From: Streptomyces sp. MP131-18
GTDB taxonomy: Bacteria; Actinomycetota; Actinomycetes; Streptomycetales; Streptomycetaceae
Reading direction: 5' to 3'
NCBI RefSeq assembly: GCF_001984575.1
Contig: NZ_LZNS01000001.1
Span: 4,254,636-4,318,635 of the forward strand
DNA length: 64,000 nucleotides
The position numbers and the translations under genes were made by a program. Below, piece after piece: positions 43,556-52,037 of the stretch (position 1 is its first letter; every line of letters starts with the position of its first letter). The notes under the pieces were generated by a model, which did no database searches, had not been told where the DNA came from, and worked only from the letters and a program-made list of their open reading frames with translations.

Positions 43556-45018
43556 GCGGCTGATAGTGCCCTGTCGACAGCCGCGAGCGCATCCGCGCCG
43601 CTGGAGGTGTGGATGCGGGAGCCGGCTTGGCGGCGAAGGTGGGCGAGCAGGTTGCGACAGCGGATGGACTGGACCTCGTCCAGGTGAGACGCGAGCCGGT
43701 GCAGCGTGTCCACGGTGGACGTCGCGTCACGGGAGAGAAGGTGAGCGCGGGCGAGGTGGATACCGTGCAGCAGGGCGGAGCGCTTGAAGCCCGTGGTGAG
43801 ACCGTGGTCGGTAAGGGGGGTGAGCAGGTCGGTGGCTTCGGAAAGGAGGCGATTGGCTCGGTGAGGTTGGGAGGCAGCGAGTTCGACGAGTGCGTGGCCG
43901 GATTCGGCGGCGACCTGGTCAGGGGTGAAGTAGTAGAGCGCGGGCGGATGGTGCTCGGTGCCGGGGTTGTCGAGCAGGGTGCGGCATAGTTCGGTGGCTG
44001 CACGGAAGGCCCCGGCGTTGCCGGCGGCGGCGTGGGCGGTGGCGAGGCGGCCCAGAGCACGGGCACGGACGACCGGGGCGCTGCGGGCGGTGTGGTCGAC
44101 CGCGGCTTCAGCCAGGCGTAGCGCGGAGGCGGCTTTGTGGCGGGCGGCGTGCTGGTAGGACAGCATCCCCAGCACGTTGGCGATGGTGTCCTCGTCGTCG
44201 GCGGCGCGGGCAAGGCGGATGCCGAGGAGTTGGTAGCGCTGGGCGGCGGCGGTGAGATCGGCGTCGAAGGCCATCCAGCCGGCCAGTTGTGCCATGCCGC
44301 TGGCGATGCCGAGCAGCCGTGTGCCGACGACAGGGGTGTAGCGGCTGTTGTGTAGCAGGTCGAGGACGCCGGCCAGTGCGTTGCGGACGTAGCGCTGGGA
44401 CAGGGCTCCGCCTCCGGCGGTGTCGTCCAGGCGGCGGAGGTCCGTGAGGTGATCTTCGAGGACGTCCGTGTGCGGGGGGTCTACACGGTCGGCGCCGGGG
44501 CCCGCCAGGAGCACGGGCGCCTGGGGATTCTTCCGGGTGGCGTCCCAGACGGCGGTGAACAGATCGTTGTCGCCGACGGCGTATAAGGCGGCTTGGTCAC
44601 CGGGAGAGGTGGTGGTCCACGCTGCGGCGACGGCCAGGACGTCCGTGAGCGGGCGAGGGCCGACGAGGCCGTCTGTGGCGGTCTTCAGCTGTTCCGGACG
44701 GCCCGGCTGGGTGCCCCACAAGCCGGCGGCGGTGTACGGGCAGCCGGTGGCCTCGGTGAGCAGCGTGGCCACCGTGCGGCGTACCGTTCCCGACCGTGGG
44801 GCGCTGCCGCGCAGCCAGCCCTGTGCCGCGGTGAGGTGCAGGATAGGCTCGCCGATCGCGGTGAGACGGGGGTTCAGGGCTCGTACGAGGTCTCGGGATG
44901 ACCAGCCAGCGCGTTTGAGGGCCTCGGTGAGCGTCTGGTTGGTCCCCCGCGTGGCGAGAGACGTTCCCCTTGATGTCGATGTGTCGCGCACAGTCGTCAC
45001 ATCGGCACGGTACGCCAA
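43552..45018 (-). CDS. TPR-type transcriptional regulator
   Basis: This encodes 488 residues. The N-terminal region (QTLTEALKRAGWSSRDLVRALN) resembles an HTH, and residues about 215-470 are TPR-like helices (MLSYQHAARHKAASALRLAEAAVDH, LGRLATAHAAAGNAGAFRAATEL). This matches the actinobacterial XRE/TPR regulators common near specialised-metabolite and peptide loci, which sense small molecules through the TPR part. It is divergent from the kinase/radical SAM pair. The start is uncertain; a GTG at 45000 is an alternative. Confidence 0.78.
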   Translation of the reverse strand: MAYRADVTTVRDTSTSRGTSLATRGTNQTLTEALKRAGWSSRDLVRALNPRLTAIGEPILHLTAAQGWLRGSAPRSGTVRRTVATLLTEATGCPYTAAGLWGTQPGRPEQLKTATDGLVGPRPLTDVLAVAAAWTTTSPGDQAALYAVGDNDLFTAVWDATRKNPQAPVLLAGPGADRVDPPHTDVLEDHLTDLRRLDDTAGGGALSQRYVRNALAGVLDLLHNSRYTPVVGTRLLGIASGMAQLAGWMAFDADLTAAAQRYQLLGIRLARAADDEDTIANVLGMLSYQHAARHKAASALRLAEAAVDHTARSAPVVRARALGRLATAHAAAGNAGAFRAATELCRTLLDNPGTEHHPPALYYFTPDQVAAESGHALVELAASQPHRANRLLSEATDLLTPLTDHGLTTGFKRSALLHGIHLARAHLLSRDATSTVDTLHRLASHLDEVQSIRCRNLLAHLRRQAGSRIHTSSGADALAAVDRALSAA

Positions 45019-45036
45019 CTGCCCTGCACGGCACCG

Positions 45037-45055
45037 GTTTTCGCAGCTTTTCGCA
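45037..45055. promoter_or_regulatory. Tandem direct repeat, possible operator
   Basis: TTTTCGCAG occurs twice, at 45037-45045 and 45047-45055, with 10-bp spacing that puts both on one helix face. It lies 20-40 bp upstream of the TPR regulator start in the divergent region shared with the kinase gene, a plausible autoregulatory site. Confidence 0.4.
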
Positions 45056-45246
45056 GTCCCGTCGGGACATTCTCAACGTTCGCGGTGATCCTCCCTGCCA
45101 CCAGCTGATCTTCCGGTGTGTGCTGGTGCTCCGCCCGGAGGTTGTTCGGGTGGTGACGGCCCCGTTTCCCGCAGGGCCGCAGTTAGGGATGTCCGTACGG
45201 CGCGAGGACCGGATGTCGGCTGCCGCGCCAAGGTGGTGGAGAGCTC

Positions 45247-46155
45247 ATGTTGCATTCCGCACCATTCGGTCAGGTGCTTGAGCACGTGACGCAAGAGCTG
45301 TCGGGGTTCATGCGCGACAGAGATGATGGACAGTCAGCGGAAGCTGCTGGAGGCGGCGTTCGAACGGCCGTCGGCGCTGGCCGACCCAGGGGCGGCGCGG
45401 TGTGGCAGGAGACCCGCGCCGGGAGCCTGTCGGTGTACGTCAAGCGCCACACCTCGGTCGGCCCGTTCGAGCGCGAGCTGCGTGCGTTGCGGCAGATGCC
45501 GGACAGGCTGGCGCCCCGCGTGGTTGAGCACTACGCGCAGCCGCCGACGCTGGTTCTGGAGGACGTACCCGGTGTCCGGCTCGGCGATTCGGCGGCAGGC
45601 AAGGCAACGCAGTGGCTGGACACGGCTGTGGAGACCGTGGTCGCCTCGGTCGGCCTTCCCGGCCCGTGGCCGGAGGACCCGCCCCCCGAACTCGACGAGC
45701 TTCAGGTGGGCTTCGCCGCGGCTCTGGCCGCGAAGGTGCCCGCCAGCGTGCGAGCGCTTCGGAGCACGCTGCATGACCCGTTGAGAATCCCCTGCCACGG
45801 GGACATCAGCCCGTCCAACATGCTCGTCGACGCCGGTCCACCGGTCCGGGTGCGGCTGCTGGACTACGAGTTCTACGGTCCGGGAGATCCGCTGGCCGAC
45901 ATCGCCGCGCTGTGCCTGACCCCCTCGGTGGACATCCCGGCAGCCATCCGCCTGGCGGCGTTGCGACGTGGACGCGCGCTGGTCGAGGAGAAGACCGGGC
46001 TGTCGCTGGCCGACCGGATGGCCGGCGCGATCACCCTGTGGGCCGTCCAGTGTGCGGCATGGCATCGCCGCCACCGCGGCACATTCCGTTTCGAGCAGGC
46101 TGTGCTCGACCACGCCCGCATGGGCATCGACGCATCCGTAGGAGAGGACCTGTGA
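45247..46155 (+). CDS. Phosphotransferase (APH/choline kinase fold)
   Basis: This encodes 302 residues. The catalytic loop is PCHGDISPSNMLVD (Brenner motif HGDxxxxN) and the metal-binding segment is RLLDYEFYGPGDPLADIAAL. N-terminal nucleotide-binding strands are present (WQETRAGSLSVYVKRHTS). The ATG at 45247 has GGTGGAG upstream, but the first 50 residues are atypical. A second frame from 45323 (MDSQRKLLEAAFERPSALA) looks more like a natural N-terminus, so a frameshift near 45400 is possible. It overlaps the radical SAM gene as GTGA, implying paired action on one substrate. Confidence 0.8.
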   Translation: MLHSAPFGQVLEHVTQELSGFMRDRDDGQSAEAAGGGVRTAVGAGRPRGGAVWQETRAGSLSVYVKRHTSVGPFERELRALRQMPDRLAPRVVEHYAQPPTLVLEDVPGVRLGDSAAGKATQWLDTAVETVVASVGLPGPWPEDPPPELDELQVGFAAALAAKVPASVRALRSTLHDPLRIPCHGDISPSNMLVDAGPPVRVRLLDYEFYGPGDPLADIAALCLTPSVDIPAAIRLAALRRGRALVEEKTGLSLADRMAGAITLWAVQCAAWHRRHRGTFRFEQAVLDHARMGIDASVGEDL

Positions 46156-47102
46156 CGAGCACCCTCGGCGATCGCTGCCGCTTCCGTCCCCCGGAGACCG
46201 GCGCGACGGTCATCTGGGAAGTCACCGACTTCTGCAACCTCGCCTGTACGCACTGCCTGTCGGACTCCTCACCGGAGCGCTCCCGCCAGGACGACCTGGA
46301 GACGGCTCGGATGATCTCAGCCGTCCGGGAGATGACCGAGGCGGGAGTGACGGAGTTCTACTTCTCCGGCGGTGAGCCGTTCGCGCGCGAGGACTTCAGC
46401 GACATCATCGCCGCGGTGGACCCCGGGGTGGCCGAGGTGTACTGCAACACCAACGGCTACTACGTCACGCCGGAGGTCGCCGGCGCGCTGGCGGGAACGG
46501 CGCTGCGGCGGATGACCGTCAGCATCGACGGGCACGACCGGGCCGCTCATGCCCTGGTCCGCGGAAAGCCGTCGTCCTTCGACCGTGCCGTTGCCGCCGT
46601 GCAGCACCTGCTGGCGGCGAACGTTCCGGTGCGGGTCTCTCACGTCGTCCACCCCGGCAACGTCGACCATGTCGAAGAGTTCTGCGCCACGATGGCCCGC
46701 ATCGGCGTGGACGCCCTCCTGATCAACAGCGTCTTCCTCGCCGGGCGAGCCGCCCGGCACCCGCAACTCCTCCTCCCCTCCGAGCGCCAACAGGACCTGT
46801 TCGACGAACTGACCGCCTTGCAGGACCAGTACGCCCAGCGCGGCATCCAGATCGACCACAGCCTCGGCACACCGGAACCCAACGACACACCCGGCTGCCC
46901 GGCCGGCCGCCGAGTGTTCCACGTCGCACCGAACGGCGACCTGTCCACCTGCTCCTGGCTGTACAAGCTGGACCCGGACCGCTTCCGGCTGGGGAACCTC
47001 AAGACCTCCTCCTACGCCAAGCTCCTGCCGGGCGTGGAGCCCATGATGGGGCCGGTCCGCGCCCTGGCCGCGTGCCGCCCGCTGCCGGTGATGGGCTCGT
47101 GA
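46152..47102 (+). CDS. Radical SAM enzyme with short SPASM-like C-terminus
   Basis: This encodes 316 residues from a GTG overlapping the kinase stop. The [4Fe-4S] cluster motif is CNLACTHC at about residue 31, followed by FYFSGGEPF for SAM binding. After the barrel comes a Cys-containing segment GCPAGRRVFHVAPNGDLSTC and a final AACRPLP, resembling a shortened SPASM/auxiliary cluster region. Such enzymes often modify ribosomal peptides or small molecules. No precursor peptide could be identified nearby. The C-terminus is short compared with full SPASM proteins. Confidence 0.88.
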   Translation: MTSTLGDRCRFRPPETGATVIWEVTDFCNLACTHCLSDSSPERSRQDDLETARMISAVREMTEAGVTEFYFSGGEPFAREDFSDIIAAVDPGVAEVYCNTNGYYVTPEVAGALAGTALRRMTVSIDGHDRAAHALVRGKPSSFDRAVAAVQHLLAANVPVRVSHVVHPGNVDHVEEFCATMARIGVDALLINSVFLAGRAARHPQLLLPSERQQDLFDELTALQDQYAQRGIQIDHSLGTPEPNDTPGCPAGRRVFHVAPNGDLSTCSWLYKLDPDRFRLGNLKTSSYAKLLPGVEPMMGPVRALAACRPLPVMGS

Positions 47103-47159
47103 CGCCGTCAGCCGCACTTGGGCCGGTGCTGGACGAGACGTGGCAGAACTCGATGCGGC

Positions 47160-48629
47160 TCAGCCGTACGTCCAGCGCTGGCCGGTCCCGCGGTACTCCT
47201 CTACAGGGATCGGCTGCACACCCGGTCGCATGCGCTCGCCATACAGCACGCCGCCCAGGTGGTCGACCTCGTGGTGGACGAGCCGGGACAGGCCGTGGGT
47301 GAACCGCGACAGGTGGGTGGAGCCGTCGAGGTTGCTGTGAGCGACGACGATGCTCAGCGGGCGAGGCACGAGTCCTCGGACGTCGAAGAAGCTGAGGCAG
47401 CCTTCGTACTGCTCGTCTTCGTCCTCGGAGGCCTCGGCAACGTGGGCGTTCAGCAGCATGATGGGCTCTGTCCCGGCATCGGGTGGAAAGACGACGGCGG
47501 CGGAGCGGTCGATCCCGATTTGAGGGGCGGCGATGCCCATGCCCTTGCCGAATGTGTGGAGTTGGCGAACGCGGCCGACTGCGTCCATCAGCTCGGTAAT
47601 GACCTCCTGGGCCTCTTCAGCCTCGGTGGGCAGGTCGAAGGGACGGGCGGCGCGGGCGAGGACGGGGTCGCCGTCCTGGACGATGCCAGCGTTGGCCATG
47701 GCCTGGCTCGCGGACAGGGTGCTCACGGGGTCGTTCGCTTTCTCGTCGGCTGCGTTCTTCAGGCGCCATTCGAGGCGGAAGCGGGCGTGCAGGGGCGGGT
47801 CGAGGGTGGCCCAGGAGAAGACGCTGTGCTCGCCTCGTTCCGTGCGCTGCGGGGGTGTGCGCAGTGGGGCGAAGTCGGCGCTCATGGAAGTCTCGGTTCC
47901 CCAGACGGACGGTTCACTGTCTCGGGGGAAAGACAGTTCCACAGCCAAACGCCTGGTGGGCAGTCGCACCGCGCGCTGGAACCAGGGACCCCATTTCTCG
48001 GCGCCGACGCAGTACGAGTAGGAGATTTCGGCTTCCTGGCCGGGGTAGAGAGGGAAGCGGCTCGTTGGGTTCTGGAACTGGAGCCACACCTCCTTGAACG
48101 CGTCCCGGTCGTGTTTGACGGTCCAGCCCATCGGCTCGTCCGCGCAATGCGCCGTGAGCTGGAGTTCTTCCCAGGTCAGAGGGTTGCGGCGGTAGAGGGC
48201 GTTGGACCGTTCCGGTTCGGAGGGGTATCGGTCGACGGCGATTCGTACGAGGTAGCGGGTGACGGGCTCGGTGCCGTTGTTGTGCAGGAGCCTGCGCATG
48301 CTGAGGTGGAAGCGTCCGTCGTCGTAGCGGAGCGCCGCCTCGTCCTCCAGGACCAGCAGGCCAGTGCTGGACGGCGGGTCGTTCTGTTCGGCCGCCTGCG
48401 GGGAGGCGTCGGTGCGCTGCCATGCCCGCCACAGTGCTCCGCCGGCGTCGAGTTCGGTGTCCGCCCGGCGGGCGAGCTGGGAGCTGCCGTGTTCCCGGCC
48501 GGCCTCAAGGTGGCTCACGTACGAGGGGTCGATGTTCAGGCGCTGGGCGAGAGCTGCCTTCGACAGGCCCCGCACGCTGCGCCAGTGCGTGAGTTCCGCA
48601 GCGAACGTAGCCCGCTCCTCCCTCTCCAA
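47160..48629 (-). CDS. HTH (XRE)-peptide deformylase fusion protein
   Basis: This encodes 489 residues. Residues about 8-60 form an XRE HTH (RSVRGLSKAALAQRLNIDPS, then YVSHLEAG). The middle 230 residues form a beta-rich domain without an assigned family. The C-terminal 170 residues hold all three deformylase motifs: GMGIAAPQIG, EGCLS and HHEVDHLGG, whose His, His and Cys bind metal. Deformylases remove N-formyl groups from nascent peptides. Fusion to a DNA-binding domain is unusual and suggests a regulator or a target-insensitive resistance enzyme. It is convergent with the radical SAM gene. Confidence 0.88.
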   Translation of the reverse strand: MEREERATFAAELTHWRSVRGLSKAALAQRLNIDPSYVSHLEAGREHGSSQLARRADTELDAGGALWRAWQRTDASPQAAEQNDPPSSTGLLVLEDEAALRYDDGRFHLSMRRLLHNNGTEPVTRYLVRIAVDRYPSEPERSNALYRRNPLTWEELQLTAHCADEPMGWTVKHDRDAFKEVWLQFQNPTSRFPLYPGQEAEISYSYCVGAEKWGPWFQRAVRLPTRRLAVELSFPRDSEPSVWGTETSMSADFAPLRTPPQRTERGEHSVFSWATLDPPLHARFRLEWRLKNAADEKANDPVSTLSASQAMANAGIVQDGDPVLARAARPFDLPTEAEEAQEVITELMDAVGRVRQLHTFGKGMGIAAPQIGIDRSAAVVFPPDAGTEPIMLLNAHVAEASEDEDEQYEGCLSFFDVRGLVPRPLSIVVAHSNLDGSTHLSRFTHGLSRLVHHEVDHLGGVLYGERMRPGVQPIPVEEYRGTGQRWTYG

Positions 48630-48898
48630 GGTGGCTGTCCTCTCCGAGAGTTGCTGACGATCGTGAGTGAGCGCTCCTCATGGTCGCCTCATCCTGCCCA
48701 ATTGAAGCCCAATGGTGGTAGGCAGCGGCCCCGGCGAACCTCCAGGACGGCGTGCTCGTCGTCCTCCAACCGTTGCCGCAGCGACCTCATCCGAAGATCA
48801 CGTTCCGTGTCACTACGAAGGATGCCCGTGAAGGTGATCACCCGCTTGGTTCTGCAAACCAACAGGAGGGTCAGTTCCGCCGAGGGACAGAGGCCCAC
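48630..48898. promoter_or_regulatory. Divergent intergenic region before the nucleobase/acyl operon
   Basis: About 270 bp separate the minus-strand HTH-deformylase and the plus-strand seven-gene operon. It must hold promoters in both directions. I see a CCCAAT direct repeat (about 48698 and 48709) but no clear -10/-35 pair. The GC content drops toward the operon. Confidence 0.35.
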
Positions 48899-50146
48899 AT
48901 GAGTCCGAACAGTACCTACTGGATGAAATACGCCATTCGCGTCGCACAAAGGGCGTCGCAATCAGGTCGGCGGGTCGGCGTTGCGCTCGTTTCTGAATAC
49001 AACGAGTTGATTTGCTCCGCCTTCGAGGGAGAAGTCCGCGGCGCATCCTGGTATCGCATTCTGCGGAGCAGGATGCAGGAACTCGGAATATCCAGCACAC
49101 ACGGCGCATATCTGACAATCAACACCCTGTCGGTAAACCAGTCGTTTGAGCTTGCCGAGCTCTTGAAGGAAGTGCGCATCGACAGGGTTTACATCGGTCT
49201 GCCAGACCCCGCGCTGACGAGTTACCTCGACGACGATCCCGTCACTGCACGAGGTCTCGTACACCGCTTTCCCGACGATCTGCAGCGCGAGATCCTCGAG
49301 CAGAACCGAGACTTCTACGCAGCGAGCGAGCAGAATATCGAGTGCAACCCCCACTACTCCACACATCGCATTAGTGAAGCCGTCTCCACCGGGCTGAAGT
49401 CGAAGGGGTTCGCGCTTGCCAGGAGTGATGTCAATGCGAACAGGGGGAGGATCGCGCTCGCTTCGCTGATCTGCCAGAGGTATGGGATTGAGTACAAAGA
49501 GGCTGATCGCGCCGTAAACGACGCACTGTCCGAAGCCTTTGACGCGAAGTACGGCACCTATGACTACGCGTACGACGCTCGCACCGCCAACCTGAGATGG
49601 ACCGACGACTTCATGTCGGTTTACAGGAGGTCGTCCACAAGGTCTCTGTCTGCCGTCAACATCATCAACGTCGGCGTCGGAGCCGGGCACGAAGCAGCAG
49701 CTTTGTTTGCAGATTGCCCGCAGATCACTTTCGTTGACATCGCAGAACGTGGCCTTGCGAATATAAGCGGACGCATTCCCTCGTCGAGGACTGTCGTCTC
49801 CAGCGCCGAAGACCTGTCTGCCCTGCCGGCGAACAGTTTCGATCTGTATGTCTCCTTGAGAACATACAACTCGTCGTTCTTCGATACGTCCGCAGCGGCC
49901 TCAGAGGCGCACAGAGTACTGAAGCCCGGCGCGGTGATTATCGTCTCCGTAGCCAACGGATTTCTGTATACTCAGCGGGGCTGCGTCATACCAGGGCTGA
50001 TCATCCCCGGCACTGACTTCGTCGACATCTATCGCGGGATGGACACAGCCAATCTGATTGGCGCGGAGCTCGACTGTGCCGGATTCAAAGATATCCGAAT
50101 GTTCCCAACAAGCACCGAGATCTACCTGTCAGCTGTCACCGCCTGA
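48899..50146 (+). CDS. Zinc-less deaminase-like domain fused to SAM methyltransferase
   Basis: This encodes 415 residues. Residues about 5-140 resemble the RibD/dCMP deaminase fold (MKYAIRVAQRASQSGRRVGVALVS; IDRVYIGLPDPAL; FPDDLQREILEQNRDFY). The zinc motifs HAE and PCxxC are missing; the second site reads TINTLSVNQS, so it should not deaminate. Residues about 240-400 form a class I methyltransferase (INVGVGAGHEAAALF, VDIAERG, FDLYVSLRTYNSSFF, VLKPGAVIIVSVANG). The pseudo-deaminase part may bind a nucleobase or nucleotide for methylation. Codon use is less GC-rich than the surroundings, consistent with transfer. It is the first gene of the operon. Confidence 0.72.
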   Translation: MSPNSTYWMKYAIRVAQRASQSGRRVGVALVSEYNELICSAFEGEVRGASWYRILRSRMQELGISSTHGAYLTINTLSVNQSFELAELLKEVRIDRVYIGLPDPALTSYLDDDPVTARGLVHRFPDDLQREILEQNRDFYAASEQNIECNPHYSTHRISEAVSTGLKSKGFALARSDVNANRGRIALASLICQRYGIEYKEADRAVNDALSEAFDAKYGTYDYAYDARTANLRWTDDFMSVYRRSSTRSLSAVNIINVGVGAGHEAAALFADCPQITFVDIAERGLANISGRIPSSRTVVSSAEDLSALPANSFDLYVSLRTYNSSFFDTSAAASEAHRVLKPGAVIIVSVANGFLYTQRGCVIPGLIIPGTDFVDIYRGMDTANLIGAELDCAGFKDIRMFPTSTEIYLSAVTA

Positions 50147-50274
50147 AATCTCCACCGTCCCCTCGAGCCAGCCGCATCCGCGACGTTCCAACAGTTTTGC
50201 GGGAAGGCTGAATCGCAGACGGCCGGGGGCGACCGGACTGTTCAGAGTGATCAGCGCGAAGGAAGGACTTCTGC

Positions 50275-50991
50275 ATGAACGGGCGTACGACTGTTGCCCA
50301 TCGGATCCTGCAGTTCAACGAGGAGCTTGCCGAAACGACGCTCGCGCTGTCTCCCGGATTCACGGTCATCAACCCGTTCAGCGGCCCCCAGAAGGAGCGT
50401 GTCCGCGAGGTCACGACTGCGTTCTACCACAAGTACTACGACGACGATAAGCCGCGCCGTCTGGTACTGGGGAGCTCGCCCGCCCGACGCGGCACGGCCG
50501 TGACCGGGGTCCCGTTCGAAGACGCCAAGCTCCTCGAAAGCGAAACGGGAGTCGATGTCGACGGCTATGCGGTGAGCCGGCCTTCCGCCGGATTTCTGCA
50601 CGACGTCATCAGTCGCTACGGGGGCCGCGACAAGTTCTACGCCGACTTCGTCATGAGCTTTGTGTGCCCCCTTGGCCTGGTGAGAAAGAACCCCAAGGGA
50701 AAAGAGGTCAACTGCAACTACTACGAGAACAAGAAGCTGCTCGAAATCCTGCACTCTTTCCTCGTGGACACCCTGCAACGCCAGCTGGCATTCGGAACTG
50801 ACACCTCGGTGTGCTACTGCATCGGCAGTGGCGAGAACTTCGCGTTCCTCTCGAAGGTAAACGAGGGCCAGCGCTTCTTCCAAAGGATCGTGCCCCTGGA
50901 GCACCCGCGCTTCATCACTCAATACAACCGGGACAGAGAGGAAGAATTCGCCGAAAAGTACCTCAGTGCCTTCCGTGGACAAGGCGATTAG
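50275..50991 (+). CDS. SMUG2-type uracil-DNA glycosylase family protein
   Basis: This encodes 238 residues. The whole length matches the SMUG2 (formerly DUF4918) family pattern: FYHKYYDDDKPRRLVLGSSP with TGVPFEDAKLL, FYADFVMSFVCPLGLV, KEVNCNYYENKKLL, CYCIGSGENFAFL and PLEHPRFITQYNR. Usual members read GINPGRFG where this has GSSPARRG, so the base-pocket loop differs. The family removes uracil or oxidised pyrimidines from DNA. Here it sits between a methyltransferase and a deoxyribosyltransferase-like protein, so it may instead release or protect a modified base. Confidence 0.8.
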   Translation: MNGRTTVAHRILQFNEELAETTLALSPGFTVINPFSGPQKERVREVTTAFYHKYYDDDKPRRLVLGSSPARRGTAVTGVPFEDAKLLESETGVDVDGYAVSRPSAGFLHDVISRYGGRDKFYADFVMSFVCPLGLVRKNPKGKEVNCNYYENKKLLEILHSFLVDTLQRQLAFGTDTSVCYCIGSGENFAFLSKVNEGQRFFQRIVPLEHPRFITQYNRDREEEFAEKYLSAFRGQGD

Positions 50992-51084
50992 TCGTTGCGT
51001 CCTCCGGAACGCTTGCCAACCTCTCAGCTAAGGCGGCGAAGGCCGTTGGCTCCCAACGCGCTGAAGGAGAAGGAGAACAGTACA

Positions 51085-51864
51085 TTGGCGACAGAAGGCA
51101 GGGTCCTGGTCCACTTCGACTCGGAACGCGTGAGCGTTTACCGCCGCCGGGGCGGCGAGTTGAAACCACTCAAAAAGGAGCGGCTCGCATTCGAGGACAG
51201 CCGCGACCACGAGGTGCTGGCAGACGGAGTCGGCAAGTTCTGCGCCGGACTCACGGAGTTCAACGAGGTCGTTGACAACAAGACAACGCGCCTGCACGCC
51301 ACCGGAGTCTTTCAGCGGCTCCCGCAACCGGAAGCAGCCGCACTGGTCAATAGCGTCTATGTCGACACCGGCCTCTATTTCAACATAGTCGGGCCCGAGC
51401 TGGAGCGGTTCTACCTGGAAACAGGCATGTCCGCGTGCGGATCGAACGACATGATGGACGGCCTGATCCGGCGGGAATTCCGGAATATTGTTGTCTGCGG
51501 CAGCTTCCAGCAAGAGCTGCGGCACATCGAGGACACCATCGCCCGCCTGCGCGAGAGCGGCAGCGAAGTGCTGAGCCCGCGCAGCACAAGAATCAAGCCG
51601 GAGACCGCGGGCACCGACTTCATCCTCTTCGACTACCAGGACCTCCTGAAGAACGACCGCGACACGTGGCGGCACAAGTACGTGCACATGGACGCGTTCA
51701 GGCAGGCCGACGCTGTCGTCGTATGCAACCCCGGCGGTCTCGTCGGAAAGGGAACCATCTTCGAGCTCGGCTTCATGTCCGCGCTTTCCAAGAGGATCAT
51801 CTTCACGGAGGAGCCCCGGGGCGTTTCTGTCTTTTTCCCCTGTGAGGTCGGCCTGGAATCCTGA
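51085..51864 (+). CDS. Nucleoside 2-deoxyribosyltransferase-like protein with extra N-terminal domain
   Basis: This encodes 259 residues from a TTG start with AAGGAGAA about 8 nt upstream. The C-terminal 130 residues match the deoxyribosyltransferase/MTH538-type fold: RNIVVCGSFQQELRHIEDTI, ADAVVVCNPGGLVGKGTIFE and LGFMSAL, with the Glu in GTIFELG as the likely nucleophile. The N-terminal 110 residues (VLVHFDSERVSVYRRRGG ... TRLHATGVFQRLPQ) weakly resemble part of an ASKHA/Ppx-like domain but are unassigned. Such enzymes break or exchange N-glycosidic bonds of nucleosides or nucleotides. Confidence 0.7.
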   Translation: MATEGRVLVHFDSERVSVYRRRGGELKPLKKERLAFEDSRDHEVLADGVGKFCAGLTEFNEVVDNKTTRLHATGVFQRLPQPEAAALVNSVYVDTGLYFNIVGPELERFYLETGMSACGSNDMMDGLIRREFRNIVVCGSFQQELRHIEDTIARLRESGSEVLSPRSTRIKPETAGTDFILFDYQDLLKNDRDTWRHKYVHMDAFRQADAVVVCNPGGLVGKGTIFELGFMSALSKRIIFTEEPRGVSVFFPCEVGLES

Positions 51865-52037
51865 GCACTGCCGCTGAGCGCTGGCGGCAGCCCGTCCCGT
51901 TCTTTCACCCCTGACCGGAACCAAGCGGCGTTTCGGCGAACGGCGCAGGGCCGGGAGCAGGTCCCCGGCTCATCCGCGTTCTCCTACCACCCACATCTCA
52001 CTCCTTGGCTACGAAGATACGGAAAGGACCCCCGCCG

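Noticed and set aside
45190..45282. 30-codon ORF (MSVRREDRMSAAAPRWWRAH...) as a possible precursor peptide for the radical SAM enzyme
   Set aside because: No proper ribosome binding site, it overlaps the kinase start, and no leader or core repeat is visible.
47118..48902. 594-codon plus-strand frame opposite the HTH-deformylase gene
   Set aside because: The minus strand holds all deformylase motifs and an HTH; the plus-strand frame has no recognisable domain and is a high-GC shadow.
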